From NCBI GenBank assembly GCA_013036995.1, contig JAAOXG010000002.1, positions 1-64,000 on the forward strand: a DNA stretch of 64,000 nucleotides. The letters are read 5' to 3'. Within the stretch, counting starts at the first letter, position 1, and every line of letters starts with the position of its first letter. The position numbers and the translations under genes are program-made. Positions 31,050 to 40,159 of this stretch are shown here, one piece after another. The notes beneath the pieces are model-generated. The model searched no databases. It was given only the letters and a program-made list of their open reading frames with translations, and was not told the origin of the DNA. This DNA comes from Lacrimispora defluvii. GTDB lineage: Bacteria; Bacillota; Clostridia; Lachnospirales; Lachnospiraceae.

Positions 31050-31625
31050 TTATAGTGCCCCAAGCCCTTTCAGTACACAGGAAACTACACTTCTTAAAAA
31101 TTCTTCATCAACCCTCTCTCCGGTAATTAAAAGCCGGTAAAACAATGGGGCATAAATCATTTCCACACACAATTCCAGATTCAGTCCGCTCTTCATCTCT
31201 CCCCGCTCAACTCCCCGTTCCAGAATTGTTCTGGAAACTTCTCTGCGGGGTGAAAAATATCTGGACTGGTAAGCCTCTGCTACATCAGAGTCAGACTGGC
31301 CTTCTGCAATCAATTCCCTTATAATCCGTCCTTCATCCGATGCCAGAAACGCAGAAAGATTACTGATCTGGATTACCAGATCTTCTATTACCGAACCGGT
31401 ATCCGGCACAGGATACTGCTCCTTTAGAGTTGTGAAAAAGCTGTCTGCCACTACAGCTGCCTTATTCGGCCACCATTTATAGATCGTTGCTTTGCTCACA
31501 CCTGCATGCCTGGCAATCCCTTCTATTGTAACAGCCTGAAATCCATGGTCTGTCACCAGCTTGTGGGCGGAATTAAGGATTGCTTTCTCTGTTGATTCAC
31601 TGCGCGGTCTTCCCTTACCTGCCAT
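31050..31625 (-). CDS. TetR-family transcriptional repressor
   Basis: 191 residues. N-terminal HTH 'HGFQAVTIEGIARHAGVSKATIYKWWPNKAAVVADSF' is typical, with a TetR_C-type ligand domain in the rest. It is divergent from an MFS exporter and an old yellow enzyme gene. A long palindrome 30-60 bases before its start and another near the MFS start suggest self- and neighbour-repression. The ligand is unknown, probably a toxic electrophile or drug handled by the two neighbours. Confidence 0.9.
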   Translation of the reverse strand: MAGKGRPRSESTEKAILNSAHKLVTDHGFQAVTIEGIARHAGVSKATIYKWWPNKAAVVADSFFTTLKEQYPVPDTGSVIEDLVIQISNLSAFLASDEGRIIRELIAEGQSDSDVAEAYQSRYFSPRREVSRTILERGVERGEMKSGLNLELCVEMIYAPLFYRLLITGERVDEEFLRSVVSCVLKGLGAL

Positions 31626-31655
31626 ATTGGGTTATTATCCTTTCTATTAGCAATT

Positions 31656-31686
31656 ATATATAATGAACGTTTCGTTTATTATATAT
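31656..31686. promoter_or_regulatory. TetR operator candidate 1
   Basis: An inverted repeat of 14-bp arms around TTT with one mismatch, core AACG-TTT-CGTT, in the gap between the divergent tetR and MFS genes. Confidence 0.65.
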
Positions 31687-31753
31687 CTTTCATCTATTTT
31701 TTTCAAGGAAAATCCATTGACATTTATAAAGAATAGGATTAAGATTTAATTAC

Positions 31754-31773
31754 TAAACGATACGTACAGTTTA
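31754..31773. promoter_or_regulatory. TetR operator candidate 2
   Basis: TAAACGATACGTACAGTTTA, with TAAAC/GTTTA outer arms and an inner TACGTA, 28 bases before the MFS start. It shares the AAACG half-site with candidate 1. Confidence 0.5.
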
Positions 31774-31800
31774 TATATTCAAGAGAAATGAGGTTTCTTT

Positions 31801-33030
31801 ATGAAAGAAAATAAAATGAGCAAAAATCAATCCCCTCTGTGGCTGGTATTCCTGCTGGCTGCCTCCTGCGGTCTGATTGCCGCAAATTTATATTACGCCC
31901 AGCCTCTTGCCGGATTGATCGGCAATTCCCTTTCCATGCCCAGATCAATGACAGGGCTGATTGTCACCATGACTCAGCTGGGATACGTAATTGGACTTCT
32001 TTTTATCGTACCGTTCAGCGATATGGCAGAAAACCGGCTTTTAACCGGCTTAGGCCTGATGACGGCTGCCTGCGGTCTGCTCATTAGTGCTCTCACTCAC
32101 CATGCCGGCCTGTTTCTTTTTGCAGCCTGCCTGACCGGTTTTGGTTCTGTATCTGCACAGATATTAGTTCCTTACTCAGCCTCGCTGGTTCCCGCAAAGG
32201 AGCAGGGACGTATGGTGGGCAATGTTATGAGCGGACTTTTACTTGGTATTATGGCAGCACGTCCCCTTTCCAGCCTGCTTGCCCAATTTACCGGCTGGCG
32301 GAGCGTATTTCTTTTATCTGCCGGTATTATGGCAGTCATTGCAGTTTTACTGGTGTATCTGCTTCCTCCCCGCAATCCCTTAAAGAATCAGTCATACCGC
32401 AGTCTGATCGCTTCTTTGTTACCGCTATTCATTCACACACCTGTACTAAAGCGCAGGGCGGTGTATCAGGCCTGTCTCTTTTGCTCTTTCAGTCTTTTCT
32501 GGACTGTGGCTCCTATGTGGCTGGAAGAACATTATCACCTGACCCAGACCGGGATTGCATTATTTTCTCTGGCTGGTGTGGGGGGAGCAGCGGTATCCCC
32601 TGTTGCAGGAAAGCTGGCCGACAAAGGGTACACAAAACCGCTTACTCTCCTGGCTTTTTTCACTGCATCGGCGGCATTCCTGCTCTCCCACGGGATCTTA
32701 TTTCCCACCAGAATCTCCCTTATGGTCTTTCTGGCAGCTGCACTTCTTCTTGATATGGCCGTATCGGGAAACCTGGTACTGAGCCAAAAGGCAATTTACG
32801 AACTGGGGGATCAGACCCGGGGAAGAATGAATGGCATATTTATGGCAGTTTTCTTCACCGGAGGAGCACTTGGCTCTTTTCTGGGCGGCTGGGCTTATGC
32901 ATATGCAAGCTGGTCAGGTGCTTCTCTCATAGGAATGGCCATGCCGCTCATTGCCCTTCTTTACTTTCTGACTGACAATGGATATAATCATAATTATAAA
33001 AAGGAGATCATCAATGAACAAATTATTTAA
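31801..33030 (+). CDS. MFS transporter, probable drug or metabolite exporter
   Basis: 409 residues, 12 predicted helices. The family motif between helices 2 and 3 is seen in part ('GLLFIVPFSDMAENRLL'). It resembles the YnfM/arabinose-efflux group ('AANLYYAQPLAGLIGNSL' start). It is likely repressed by the divergent TetR. Its stop lies 17 bases inside the next gene, the old yellow enzyme, so both are translated from one message. Substrate unknown. Confidence 0.88.
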   Translation: MKENKMSKNQSPLWLVFLLAASCGLIAANLYYAQPLAGLIGNSLSMPRSMTGLIVTMTQLGYVIGLLFIVPFSDMAENRLLTGLGLMTAACGLLISALTHHAGLFLFAACLTGFGSVSAQILVPYSASLVPAKEQGRMVGNVMSGLLLGIMAARPLSSLLAQFTGWRSVFLLSAGIMAVIAVLLVYLLPPRNPLKNQSYRSLIASLLPLFIHTPVLKRRAVYQACLFCSFSLFWTVAPMWLEEHYHLTQTGIALFSLAGVGGAAVSPVAGKLADKGYTKPLTLLAFFTASAAFLLSHGILFPTRISLMVFLAAALLLDMAVSGNLVLSQKAIYELGDQTRGRMNGIFMAVFFTGGALGSFLGGWAYAYASWSGASLIGMAMPLIALLYFLTDNGYNHNYKKEIINEQII

Positions 33031-34075
33031 TCCAATGAAGATTGGAAATCTGGAGGTAAAAAACAGAATTGCCGTACCTCCCATGGTAATTTACAACCGT
33101 ACCGATGACACAGGCCATGTAACTGATATTCAGGTCGAGCATTACCGGAAAATTGCCCAGGGCGGACCGGGACTCATCATTCAGGAGGCTACCTGTGTGG
33201 AAAAGGACGGAAGACTCTGTGATTCACAGATTGGAATTTGGGAAGACGGGCAGATCGAAGGACTTAAAAGAATTACAAATGCGGTTCATGAAACAGGGAC
33301 ACTGATCTTTGTACAGATTCATCACGGCGGCGTCTTCGGATTTATGGAAGAAACTGTCTGCCCCAGTGATACCCAGTGCATGGTTAAAGGAACCATGAAA
33401 AAATCCAGAGCACTCACACTTTTAGAATTACACCGGATTCAGAATTCATTTGCAGATGCTGCAGAACGGGCATATAAGGCAGGTTATGATGGAGTGGAGC
33501 TTCATGGATGCCACAACTATTTAATCAGTCAGTTCCTAAACAGCCGGGTGAACGTGCGAAATGATGAATATGGGAAGAATCCGGCTCTGTTTGCTCTGGA
33601 AATAATCAGAGAGATCCGGAAACGAACACCGGAATCTTTTATCGTGGGAATGCGGCTGGGTGCGTTCGAGCCCACACTGGCCGACGGGATTGATCATGCC
33701 CTGGTTTTTCAGGCGGAAGGTATGGATTTTCTCAACATTTCTTCTGGATTTATGCAGCTATCAGATCCATTTAAGCCAGATGACTACCCGTTTACGGACT
33801 TAATCTACGGTGCACAGGAAATCAGGAAACAGGTCTCTATTCCGGTTTTCACCGTGGGAGAAATCACTTCCCCAGAGCAGGCCGGTGAAATATTAACTGC
33901 AACCGGTGTAGATATGGTTAACATCGGACGGGGAACTTTAGTTAACCCCAACTGGGCAAATGATGCCAGGAACGGAAAAGATACAGGAGCCTGCCTTCAT
34001 TGCAAAATCTGTATGTGGCGGATTAATCCGGAAAAGTGTCCTGGCAGAATCAGATACGAACGAAATAACAAATGA
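33014..34075 (+). CDS. NADH:flavin oxidoreductase, old yellow enzyme family
   Basis: 353 residues from MNKLFNPMKIGNLEVKNRI, with AAAGGAGATCATCA before the ATG. FMN barrel: 'VQIHHGGVFGFMEE', 'AYKAGYDGVELHGCHNYLISQFLN', 'VGMRLGAFEP', 'FTVGEITSPEQAGEIL', 'MVNIGRG'. A C-terminal Cys cluster ('CLHCKICMWRINPEKC') hints at an Fe-S site, as in 2,4-dienoyl-CoA reductases, but the C-terminal FAD/NAD domains of those are missing. It may reduce an activated C=C bond of the compound exported by the coupled MFS protein. Confidence 0.88.
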   Translation: MNKLFNPMKIGNLEVKNRIAVPPMVIYNRTDDTGHVTDIQVEHYRKIAQGGPGLIIQEATCVEKDGRLCDSQIGIWEDGQIEGLKRITNAVHETGTLIFVQIHHGGVFGFMEETVCPSDTQCMVKGTMKKSRALTLLELHRIQNSFADAAERAYKAGYDGVELHGCHNYLISQFLNSRVNVRNDEYGKNPALFALEIIREIRKRTPESFIVGMRLGAFEPTLADGIDHALVFQAEGMDFLNISSGFMQLSDPFKPDDYPFTDLIYGAQEIRKQVSIPVFTVGEITSPEQAGEILTATGVDMVNIGRGTLVNPNWANDARNGKDTGACLHCKICMWRINPEKCPGRIRYERNNK

Positions 34076-34085
34076 CAAAAAGAAG

Positions 34086-34133
34086 CGCAGCTCTATGGAT
34101 GAACCTCATCATAAGAGCTGCGTGTCTTTTTTT
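34086..34133 (+). terminator. terminator of the MFS-oxidoreductase operon
   Basis: CGCAGCTCT and AGAGCTGCG form a 9-bp stem, then TCTTTTTTT. It lies between convergent genes. Confidence 0.85.
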
Positions 34134-36009
34134 AATATCTCATAGGCATAATTTCAAGATAATCCTGAACCGTAGCGCCCTTCATGAACATCTCGATAAT
34201 CTGCTTTCCTAACGGATTTAAATCATCTGTATTGTATTTAACCAGTTCCTGCTTAAAGAATTCAGTTAAGATCGCAGCACCTGCATCGTAGCCTTCGGTT
34301 CCCACTTCCTGCTGTGTCTCCGGTCTTAAGAATGCTCTTCTGATATATTGTCCGTCAATCTTTAATGAATCAAGACCAAATCCTAACAGAGGACAGCGGG
34401 CTTCTACCAGATGTTCTGGTTTGAACTTTGCGCTTCCCCGGCGGGCAATATATTCTCTGGAGATCCACTCAGGCATAAAGCTCACTTCATACGCTCCGAT
34501 ATGCTGATTAGGAATCAGAACATAGCGGGTGTTGGTAGACTGTAATATCTGATCCAGAAGAAGGTTTGCCTGTGTAACCATCTTACCTGTTGCAAATGGC
34601 CAGTAGGAGCCCACTCCTTCGCTGGTCATTCCCTGGGAGTCAATGATACTTGGGTTGTTATAGCCTCTTGGTGCTACCAGACGCCACAGCCATGCAAGAG
34701 CAGGAGGAAGGATATGCATAATACCCATAATTCCGTAGGATGGATTTTCCTTTGTACAGGCTGGTGTTCTGACTCCAAAGCTTCTCACATCAACCTCAAC
34801 CGGCTCATCAATGGAGTTAGGAACCAGTTTTCTTGGCAGAATTACCCGAGGATTCGGGCATGGTTTTCCAGTGCTGTCCAAGGTATGCTCCCATGGCAGA
34901 CAAGTTGCTTCCGGTACTCCCTGAAGATTTAAAAAGATTAATGGCTCTTCCGGCTGAATAAATATTCTTTCATACTGGGGAGAAGCTCCATAACGCTTAA
35001 TATTATCCACTCTTAAAAACCAGGAGGACTCTGCATCCTTTACAACCAGCTTCTTACTGCCCTGCTGCATCTGGGGATGGCACAGTGCCATATCATCCGT
35101 TACAGGAATTAAATCACAGGTCTCTGAGAGATTTAAGTAGTTCTTCTCTCCTGTCACCGTATTTCTTCCTAAAACAACTCTTCCATCCATCTCTTTATGG
35201 ATATCTTCCAGCATTTCACTTTTTCCGCCGCCGGAAGCACCTTCATGCATAATCACAATTTCATTGTCGTAAGGAGTGATAACCTTTACTGCGGATGCAT
35301 GTGCAGTTACCCAGCCTTCTTCCTCACCAATGTCTAAGAGCACGCCATAAATACCTTTTTTAGCACTTGGACCTGGATAAAGATTATAGGCATATACCTC
35401 ATGTATTCCCTGAAGACGGTTATGAACCACTACCTGTTTTCCATTAAAATGTGTATGACGGAATGGCGGTGCGAGAAAAACGACTGCTCTCGGTTTAAAA
35501 TCATATGTGATTTCGTCTATGTTTAAAAATCCCTGGAGATCTGCAAGGCCTGCTGCAAAAAATCCTGCGTTGGCCGGAGCTACTAAAACAGAATCATAAC
35601 CATACTCCAGACCGCCGGATTTAAACGGGAAAAATATCAGTTCCTGATTTTTCAGCCAGTCAAAGGTATCCATTCTGAGAATTTCGAAATCTTTGTGATA
35701 AACATCTTCATATCTTGGCTTATCCGTAGGATTCTTATCTGCAATCAGCATGGAATTTGGATCACGTCTGCGCATGTAATCTTCCATATAATTCACTACT
35801 ATACCATTTTTACATTTGGTAGCAGTCGCCTCTAAAACTCTTCCCTTGCCTTCCACTTCATAATCAATGTCGAATGTAATGTTCTCATCGCCGCCCATAG
35901 CAAGAGTTAACAGTTCATTTCTTGATTTTGGAATGACCACACCTTGTGACTGATTTAAAATATCCTGTACATACTCCGGTAAATTTAATTTACGTAAACA
36001 TTCTAGCAT
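34132..36009 (-). CDS. DUF4914-family protein with P-loop (PEPCK-like)
   Basis: 625 residues from MLECLRKLNLPEY behind GGAGGAAAAT. I recognise the family as DUF4914. A nucleotide-binding loop 'MHEGASGGGKSEMLEDIH' near residue 270 resembles the kinase loop of phosphoenolpyruvate carboxykinase. Several long conserved stretches ('PAFRHTHFNGKQVVVHNRL'-like and 'GIMGIMHILPPALAWLWRL') are family-specific. Function is unknown; it is cytoplasmic with no signal. Two inverted repeats lie in its leader. Confidence 0.8.
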   Translation of the reverse strand: MLECLRKLNLPEYVQDILNQSQGVVIPKSRNELLTLAMGGDENITFDIDYEVEGKGRVLEATATKCKNGIVVNYMEDYMRRRDPNSMLIADKNPTDKPRYEDVYHKDFEILRMDTFDWLKNQELIFFPFKSGGLEYGYDSVLVAPANAGFFAAGLADLQGFLNIDEITYDFKPRAVVFLAPPFRHTHFNGKQVVVHNRLQGIHEVYAYNLYPGPSAKKGIYGVLLDIGEEEGWVTAHASAVKVITPYDNEIVIMHEGASGGGKSEMLEDIHKEMDGRVVLGRNTVTGEKNYLNLSETCDLIPVTDDMALCHPQMQQGSKKLVVKDAESSWFLRVDNIKRYGASPQYERIFIQPEEPLIFLNLQGVPEATCLPWEHTLDSTGKPCPNPRVILPRKLVPNSIDEPVEVDVRSFGVRTPACTKENPSYGIMGIMHILPPALAWLWRLVAPRGYNNPSIIDSQGMTSEGVGSYWPFATGKMVTQANLLLDQILQSTNTRYVLIPNQHIGAYEVSFMPEWISREYIARRGSAKFKPEHLVEARCPLLGFGLDSLKIDGQYIRRAFLRPETQQEVGTEGYDAGAAILTEFFKQELVKYNTDDLNPLGKQIIEMFMKGATVQDYLEIMPMRY

Positions 36010-36046
36010 ATTTTCCTCCATTCCTGTGCATAATTATGCACCTGAA

Positions 36047-36117
36047 GTTTGTACCGAAGACCGCACTGGTACAAACTATGTAGTTTAAAAACCCCAAACA
36101 TTAGTATTACATAGTTT
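36047..36117. promoter_or_regulatory. nested inverted repeats in DUF4914 leader
   Basis: GTTTGTACC/GGTACAAAC (36047-36076, 12-base loop) and AAACTATGTA/TACATAGTTT (36073-36117) are perfect and overlap by four bases, so both cannot pair at once. This layout fits a double operator or a switching RNA leader. The rest of 36118-36246 shows only AT-rich sequence to me. Confidence 0.5.
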
Positions 36118-36246
36118 ATTTTAGACATTTTTCGTCATATTACTCGCCCAGCATAATTTGCCAAATTTTGACATGACTCTACCCTTAAACATGAACTTTA
36201 TTTTTCTTACTCCTGCCGATCAGCCTCCCTTTATCAGGCATTATGG

Positions 36247-36279
36247 AAAAAGCCGATACCCGTAACCTGGATATCGGCT
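36247..36279 (-). terminator. terminator downstream of purD
   Basis: AGCCGATA/TATCGGCT stem with T5 following on the minus strand. A shorter GC hairpin (CCCG/CGGG then TTTT) directly after purD, at about 36465-36478, may act first. Confidence 0.65.
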
Positions 36280-36483
36280 CAGTTACACCCTTATGCAACC
36301 CGTTTTATATGTCTTCCGGTACTATGAAACTGTGTAAATCCAGTCTTATCCTATGCCGTCATTAGATAGTGATGTAGAAAAACACTTTAAAAGAACAAAG
36401 TCCTACTGTAGAGATACAATATCATGAAAATTCTGTCGTGTCAACGTTTTTTTATGCAGAAAACCCGCTGACACCGGGCGGCT

Positions 36484-37758
36484 TTACGCTTCATCAATCG
36501 CCTTACCAATATCATGTCTCATGTATTTATTTTCAAAATCCACCCATTTAACGGCTTCATAAGCGTTGGTTCTCGCTTCTTTTAAATTATCTCCAAGAGC
36601 TGTCACACCAAGAACTCTTCCACCGTTAGTTACAGGAATTCCCTCTTTATCAAACTTGCTTCCTGCGTGGAATGCATAGTATCCATTCTGTTCTTTAAAA
36701 TGCTCCAGCCCTTTAATTGGAAACCCTTTTTCATAATGCTCCGGATATCCATCAGAAGCCAGGACCACACAGACCGCTGCATTATCTTCAAATTGTAAGT
36801 CAATGTCACTTAGTGTTCCATCGATGCAGGCCTCAAATACTTCTACAATGTCATTTTTCATTCTGGGAAGTACCACCTGTGTTTCCGGATCACCAAATCT
36901 TGCATTATACTCTAAAACCTTAGGTCCCTGGTTTGTCAGCATTAATCCGAAAAATATAATTCCCTTGAATTCCCTGTTCTCAGACAGCATTGCATCCACT
37001 GTCGCCTGATAGATGTATTTTTTACAGAATGCATCTATCTCCTCTGTATAGAAGGGACTGGGGGAAAATGTTCCCATTCCGCCTGTATTAAGACCTTGAT
37101 CTCCGTCCTGAGCCCGTTTATGATCCTGGGCAGAAGTCATTATCTTTATGTTTTTGCCATCTACAAAAGAAAGTACGGACACTTCCCGGCCAACCATAAA
37201 TTCTTCTACTACAATCCGGTCACCGGCAGAGCCGAACTGCTTATCCAGCATCAGGGTTCTGACACCATCCTTTGCCTCTTCTAATGAATTGCAGATTAAT
37301 ACACCTTTACCAAGAGCCAGACCATCTGCCTTTAAAACAACCGGCATTCTGGCAGTATCCAGATAAGCAAGTGCATCCTCTGCTGAATCAAAGGTTTCGT
37401 AAGCAGCCGTAGGTATTCCGTATTTTTTCATCAGATCCTTAGAAAAAGACTTGGAGCCCTCCAGACAGGCAGCCTTTTTCTCCGGCCCAAATACCCGGAT
37501 TCCTGCATTTATAAAAGCATCAGCAGCACCTGCCACAAGAGGATCATCGGGTCCAACAATTACCAGATCAATCTCTTTGCTTCTGGCAAATTCCACCTGA
37601 CTGTCAAAATCCATCACTCCGATGTCAACGCATTCTGCAATTTCAGCAATTCCGGCATTTCCCGGAGCGCAGTACAGCTTTTGAACCTTAGGGCTCTGGG
37701 CAACCTTCCATGCAATGGCATGCTCTCTGCCGCCGCCTCCAATGATCAGAACCTTCAT
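36484..37758 (-). CDS. purD: phosphoribosylamine-glycine ligase
   Basis: 424 residues from [21 protein letters not shown]-grasp enzyme of step 2 of purine synthesis, joining glycine to phosphoribosylamine. Seen: 'VVGPDDPLVAGAADAF', 'VLKADGLALGKGVLIC', 'VVEEFMVGREVSVLSFVDG', 'RFGDPETQ'. The ATG at 37756-37758 is preceded by AGGAGGAAAAAGC, and its start overlaps the purN stop by ATGA. It is the last gene of the pur operon here. Confidence 0.95.
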   Translation of the reverse strand: MKVLIIGGGGREHAIAWKVAQSPKVQKLYCAPGNAGIAEIAECVDIGVMDFDSQVEFARSKEIDLVIVGPDDPLVAGAADAFINAGIRVFGPEKKAACLEGSKSFSKDLMKKYGIPTAAYETFDSAEDALAYLDTARMPVVLKADGLALGKGVLICNSLEEAKDGVRTLMLDKQFGSAGDRIVVEEFMVGREVSVLSFVDGKNIKIMTSAQDHKRAQDGDQGLNTGGMGTFSPSPFYTEEIDAFCKKYIYQATVDAMLSENREFKGIIFFGLMLTNQGPKVLEYNARFGDPETQVVLPRMKNDIVEVFEACIDGTLSDIDLQFEDNAAVCVVLASDGYPEHYEKGFPIKGLEHFKEQNGYYAFHAGSKFDKEGIPVTNGGRVLGVTALGDNLKEARTNAYEAVKWVDFENKYMRHDIGKAIDEA

Positions 37759-38357
37759 GCTTTTTCCTCCTGTTCCTTTGCAATCAGTGCAATCGCCTGG
37801 GGAAGAATGACCCACTCTGCTTCTTCCATGACTCTTTTCTGAAGTTCTCCCGGCGTATCGCCTTCCTTTACCTCCACTGCCTTTTGCAGAATAATGGGAC
37901 CTGTATCCGTTCCCTCATCAACATAATGAACTGTAGCACCTGTAATCTTCACACCTCTTGCCAATGCGGCTTCGTGAACCTTCAGCCCAAAATAGCCGGT
38001 ACCGCAAAAAGAAGGGATCAGGGAAGGATGAATATTTATAATGCGGTTTCTGTATTTCTGAATCATCGCTTCAGGAATGGTAACAAGAAAACCTGCAAGT
38101 ACGATTAAATCAAGATGATACTCATCAATTCTCGATAATAGCTCATCATGAAACTGCGTTCTGTTTTCAAATTCCTTAGGGGAAATGCAAAGAGCGTCGA
38201 TTCCATGATTCCTTGCACGTTCTAACGCATAGGCACTTTTGTTATTGCTGATGACTACTTTGACTTCTGCGTTTTGAATCTCCCCGCTGTCAATGGCATC
38301 CAAAACCGCCTGAAGATTGGTTCCCCCGCCGGATACCAGAACGCCGACTCTTAGCAT
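37755..38357 (-). CDS. purN: phosphoribosylglycinamide formyltransferase
   Basis: 200 residues. '[19 protein letters not shown]', '[15 protein letters not shown]', catalytic Asn/His in '[13 protein letters not shown]', and '[19 protein letters not shown]' with the catalytic Asp. It transfers formyl from formyl-tetrahydrofolate to GAR. It overlaps purM by 7 bases and purD by 4. Confidence 0.95.
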   Translation of the reverse strand: MLRVGVLVSGGGTNLQAVLDAIDSGEIQNAEVKVVISNNKSAYALERARNHGIDALCISPKEFENRTQFHDELLSRIDEYHLDLIVLAGFLVTIPEAMIQKYRNRIINIHPSLIPSFCGTGYFGLKVHEAALARGVKITGATVHYVDEGTDTGPIILQKAVEVKEGDTPGELQKRVMEEAEWVILPQAIALIAKEQEEKA

Positions 38358-39376
38358 AAGACCACACCCTTCTCACCGGCTTTTGTACAGCCGATTACAT
38401 AAGGAGTTTCTCCTGCAGCTTTGATTGCCTCCATGGTCTTATCCTGATCGGCAGGATCTACAGCCAGCACCATACCAATTCCCATGTTAAAGGTATTGTA
38501 CATAATCTCTTCTGCTATCTCACCCTTTTTTTCCATGAGTTTAAAGATCGCAGGTACTTCATAGCTGTTTTTCTCCACCTCGGCACAAATTCCATCTAGA
38601 AGCATACGTGGTATATTCTCGTAGAATCCGCCCCCCGTAATATGGCTGCAGCCTTTGATGGTCACACCGCTCTCTTTTACGCTTTTTAATGCTTTCACAT
38701 AAATTTTGGTGGGCACAATTAAGCATTCCCCAAGAGTTTTGCCAAGTTCTTCATAATAAACATTTAAATTCTCTTTTGTTACATCAAACACCTTGCGGAC
38801 AAGGGAAAAGCCATTGCTGTGGACACCGGAGGAGGCAATGCCGATTAACACATCACCAGCTTTGATGGATTTACCGGTAATCAGATTTTTTTCATCAACC
38901 ACTCCTACCGCAAAACCTGCAAGGTCATATTCATCTTCAGGATAAAAACCAGGCATCTCTGCAGTTTCTCCTCCAATCAGTGCGGCTCCTGCCTGCTTGC
39001 AGCCTTCTGCCACACCGCTGACAATCTCAGCAATTTTTTCCGGATAATTCTTTCCGCAGGCGATATAGTCAAGGAAAAACAGAGGTTCTCCGCCTGCACA
39101 GGCAATATCATTGACGCACATGGCTACACAGTCGATACCCACGGTATTATGTTGATCCATAAGAAATGCAAGCTTCAGCTTTGTTCCTACTCCGTCGGTT
39201 CCGGACACCAGGGTTGGCTTCTCCATATCTTTGAATGCTGACATGGAAAACGCTCCTGAAAATCCGCCAAGTCCGCCAAGTACCTCTGGTCTCATGGTTT
39301 CCTGTACATGCTTTTTCATCAATTCAACCGATTTGTAACCAGCTTCAATATCAACTCCGGCATTCTTATAATCCAT
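38351..39376 (-). CDS. purM: phosphoribosylformylglycinamidine cyclo-ligase
   Basis: 341 residues. '[19 protein letters not shown]', '[17 protein letters not shown]', '[21 protein letters not shown]', '[13 protein letters not shown]', '[14 protein letters not shown]' are standard AIR synthetase motifs. It closes the imidazole ring of AIR using ATP. Second gene of the operon. Confidence 0.95.
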   Translation of the reverse strand: MDYKNAGVDIEAGYKSVELMKKHVQETMRPEVLGGLGGFSGAFSMSAFKDMEKPTLVSGTDGVGTKLKLAFLMDQHNTVGIDCVAMCVNDIACAGGEPLFFLDYIACGKNYPEKIAEIVSGVAEGCKQAGAALIGGETAEMPGFYPEDEYDLAGFAVGVVDEKNLITGKSIKAGDVLIGIASSGVHSNGFSLVRKVFDVTKENLNVYYEELGKTLGECLIVPTKIYVKALKSVKESGVTIKGCSHITGGGFYENIPRMLLDGICAEVEKNSYEVPAIFKLMEKKGEIAEEIMYNTFNMGIGMVLAVDPADQDKTMEAIKAAGETPYVIGCTKAGEKGVVLC

Positions 39377-39402
39377 CTCTTTTTCCTCCGCTTTTTCTTC
39401 CT

Positions 39403-39918
39403 CTATTTCATCTGGGACAAGTATTCCCGATACCCGATCTTTTCCAGTTTCTCTGCTTTTTTCACTACATCATTCTTTAAATTCTCAGAATAATCCTTCA
39501 GCCTTGCCAAAAGCTCTGCATCTCCTGCAGCTAATATCTTTGCAGCCAGAATTCCAGCATTGGTACCTCCGTTAATAGCAACTGTTGCTACCGGAATACC
39601 GGAAGGCATCTGTACAATGGAATACAGGGAATCCACTCCCCCCAGGTCTGAAGTCTTCATAGGAATACCAATGACAGGCATTGGAAATAATGCGGCACAC
39701 ATTCCCGGAAGGTGAGCTGCTTTACCTGCTCCGGCGATGATCACTTTGATGCCTCTGGCTTCTGCTGTTTTCGCATATTCAAAAAATATATCCGGTTCCC
39801 TGTGTGCAGATATAACAGTCATTTCAAATTCCACTCCCAGTTTATCAAGAACCTCTGCAGCCTGCGCCATAACAGGCATATCAGAATCACTTCCCATAAC
39901 AATAGATACGTTTGCCAT
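39403..39918 (-). CDS. purE: N5-CAIR mutase (class I PurE)
   Basis: 171 residues. '[29 protein letters not shown]', 'VISAHREPD' with the catalytic His and Arg, '[14 protein letters not shown]', '[34 protein letters not shown]'. It rearranges N5-carboxy-AIR to CAIR. It is first in the operon; purK is not seen in the window. Confidence 0.95.
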   Translation of the reverse strand: MANVSIVMGSDSDMPVMAQAAEVLDKLGVEFEMTVISAHREPDIFFEYAKTAEARGIKVIIAGAGKAAHLPGMCAALFPMPVIGIPMKTSDLGGVDSLYSIVQMPSGIPVATVAINGGTNAGILAAKILAAGDAELLARLKDYSENLKNDVVKKAEKLEKIGYREYLSQMK

Positions 39919-40030
39919 AGTAATTTCTCCTCTTCCTTATCCAATCATGTGTAATTCATTATTAAGAGTAATGCTATTAATAAGCACATCTAATATTTTA
40001 TACTTATTAATTAATTTCCACTTATTAATT

Positions 40031-40059
40031 ATAATACTAGTTTTTCTTTGACTCGTCAA
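40031..40059 (-). promoter_or_regulatory. pur operon promoter
   Basis: TTGACG (40054-40059), 17 bases, TATTAT (40031-40036) on the minus strand, followed by a leader of about 110 bases. The leader has ACTTATTAATTA twice (about 40001-40013 and 40019-40031) and a related inverted copy near 39975; these may be operator half-sites. No purine riboswitch core was seen. Confidence 0.6.
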
Positions 40060-40159
40060 TATTTTTCTTTATAATTTTAAGTATACCCCGTAATATAAAA
40101 AACAGGCATGAAAAACCGGAGGCATCATACCCCACTGATTTTCACACCTGATTCTATAT

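Noticed and set aside
30890-31050. Minus-strand frame reading like the end of a protein (…WTCGPPDNKALTLP) between tetR and the EutS operon
   Set aside because: No upstream start or site, it overlaps the promoter, and the CCCTAnnGGG repeat within it is in different frames at its two copies, which indicates DNA-level function.
39919-40159. Purine or ZTP riboswitch before purE
   Set aside because: No recognisable conserved core of these riboswitches; only AT-rich repeats and a promoter.
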